The translations under genes were made by a program, and so were the position numbers. From Flavobacteriales bacterium (GTDB lineage: Bacteria > Bacteroidota > Bacteroidia > Flavobacteriales_E > Vicingaceae): a DNA stretch of 5,684 bases. Every line of letters starts with the position of its first letter. Positions within the stretch are counted from its first letter, which is position 1. The DNA lies in NCBI GenBank assembly GCA_029262915.1, contig JAJCYN010000467.1, forward strand, positions 1 to 5,684, read 5' to 3'. Of this stretch, positions 5,327 to 5,684 are shown in pieces. Below the pieces are notes generated by a model. The model had not been told where the DNA came from, ran no database searches, and saw nothing but the letters and a program-made list of their open reading frames with translations.

Positions 5327-5399
5327 GCGGGAGTAGCTCAGTTGATAGAGCGTCAGCCTTCCAAGCTGAGGGTCGCGGGTTTGAGCCCCGTCTCCCGCT
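5327..5399 (+). tRNA. tRNA-Gly (anticodon TCC) with A19/U56 tertiary pair
   Basis: A 73-nt cloverleaf. The acceptor stem GCGGGAG pairs with CTCCCGC, and the discriminator base is T5399. The anticodon stem TCAGC/GCTGA holds loop CTTCCAA with anticodon TCC at 5360-5362, reading GGA. The D-loop is AGTTGATA, so position 19 is A (5345) instead of the near-invariant G. The T-loop is TTTGAGC, so position 56 is T (5382) instead of C. The two changes together preserve Watson-Crick pairing between the D- and T-loops. All stems are intact, with a G-U pair at 49/65. CCA is not encoded. Confidence 0.95.
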
Positions 5400-5429
5400 C
5401 TTTTAAAATCATCTATATATCGGTTAAAA

Positions 5430-5501
<72 letters not shown>

Positions 5502-5560
5502 CTATTTAAAATAGTAATTAATAAAAAGTTAAAATAAATAATAATAAATAAATTAAAATC

Positions 5561-5684
5561 ATGGCTAAAGAAAATTTTGACCGTTCCAAACCACACTTAA
5601 ATATTGGAACAATTGGTCACGTTGACCACGGAAAAACTACTTTAACTGCTGCAATCACTGTTGTTTTAGCGAAAGATGGTAATT
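5561..5684 (+). CDS. tuf: Elongation factor Tu, N-terminal 41 residues (runs off the window)
   Basis: The GTPase that brings aminoacyl-tRNA to the ribosome. The visible start [20 protein letters not shown] leads straight into the P-loop GHVDHGKT (19-26), followed by TLTAAIT, which is unmistakably bacterial EF-Tu. About nine tenths of the gene lies beyond the right edge. The leader before the ATG is almost entirely A and T (AAATTAAAATC), without a Shine-Dalgarno but with A at -3 and -6, the kind of context that supports initiation in Flavobacteria. It sits directly behind the tRNA-Thr/Tyr/Gly/Thr cluster, as tufB does in E. coli, and in Bacteroidota secE, nusG and rplK would be expected to follow. 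Confidence 0.96.
   Translation, partial: MAKENFDRSKPHLNIGTIGHVDHGKTTLTAAITVVLAKDGN

Overview
The window is AT-rich and comes from a member of the Bacteroidota, most likely the Flavobacteriales. Three things support this. Promoter candidates follow the TTTG-N19-TAnnTTTG pattern of this phylum. Six of the seven start codons visible have no Shine-Dalgarno sequence. The block rpsU, xerC, hpf, tRNA-Thr/Tyr/Gly/Thr, tuf has a composition and order that I recall from Flavobacteria. All protein and tRNA genes lie on the plus strand.

The left half (1-3402) is metabolic and housekeeping. A helix-hairpin-helix (HhH) protein, cut off at the window's left edge and carrying a tandem duplication, overlaps by one base a RlmI-like methyltransferase gene that lacks both the PUA domain and the motif VI cysteine. 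After a promoter candidate come adenine phosphoribosyltransferase (apt) and, 10 nt later, a short/medium-chain-type acyl-CoA dehydrogenase.

The right half (3403-5684) is a translation block. A near-perfect promoter drives rpsU (bS21), which ends in a 20-bp perfect terminator hairpin whose T-run touches the xerC start codon. xerC is followed closely by hpf, a short ribosome hibernation factor with an isolated, strong AAGGAGG. A second near-perfect promoter, directly abutting the terminator hairpin behind hpf, starts a transcript of four tRNAs and probably tuf (EF-Tu), which runs off the right edge.

The main points of interest are the lone strong Shine-Dalgarno on hpf together with its absence from rpsU (in Flavobacterium bS21 controls access to the anti-SD), a tRNA-Gly whose near-universal G19-C56 tertiary pair is replaced by A19-U56, and two places where terminator and promoter are interleaved. 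I see no mobile element, CRISPR array, phage gene or defence system; the tyrosine recombinase looks like a housekeeping XerC-type protein.
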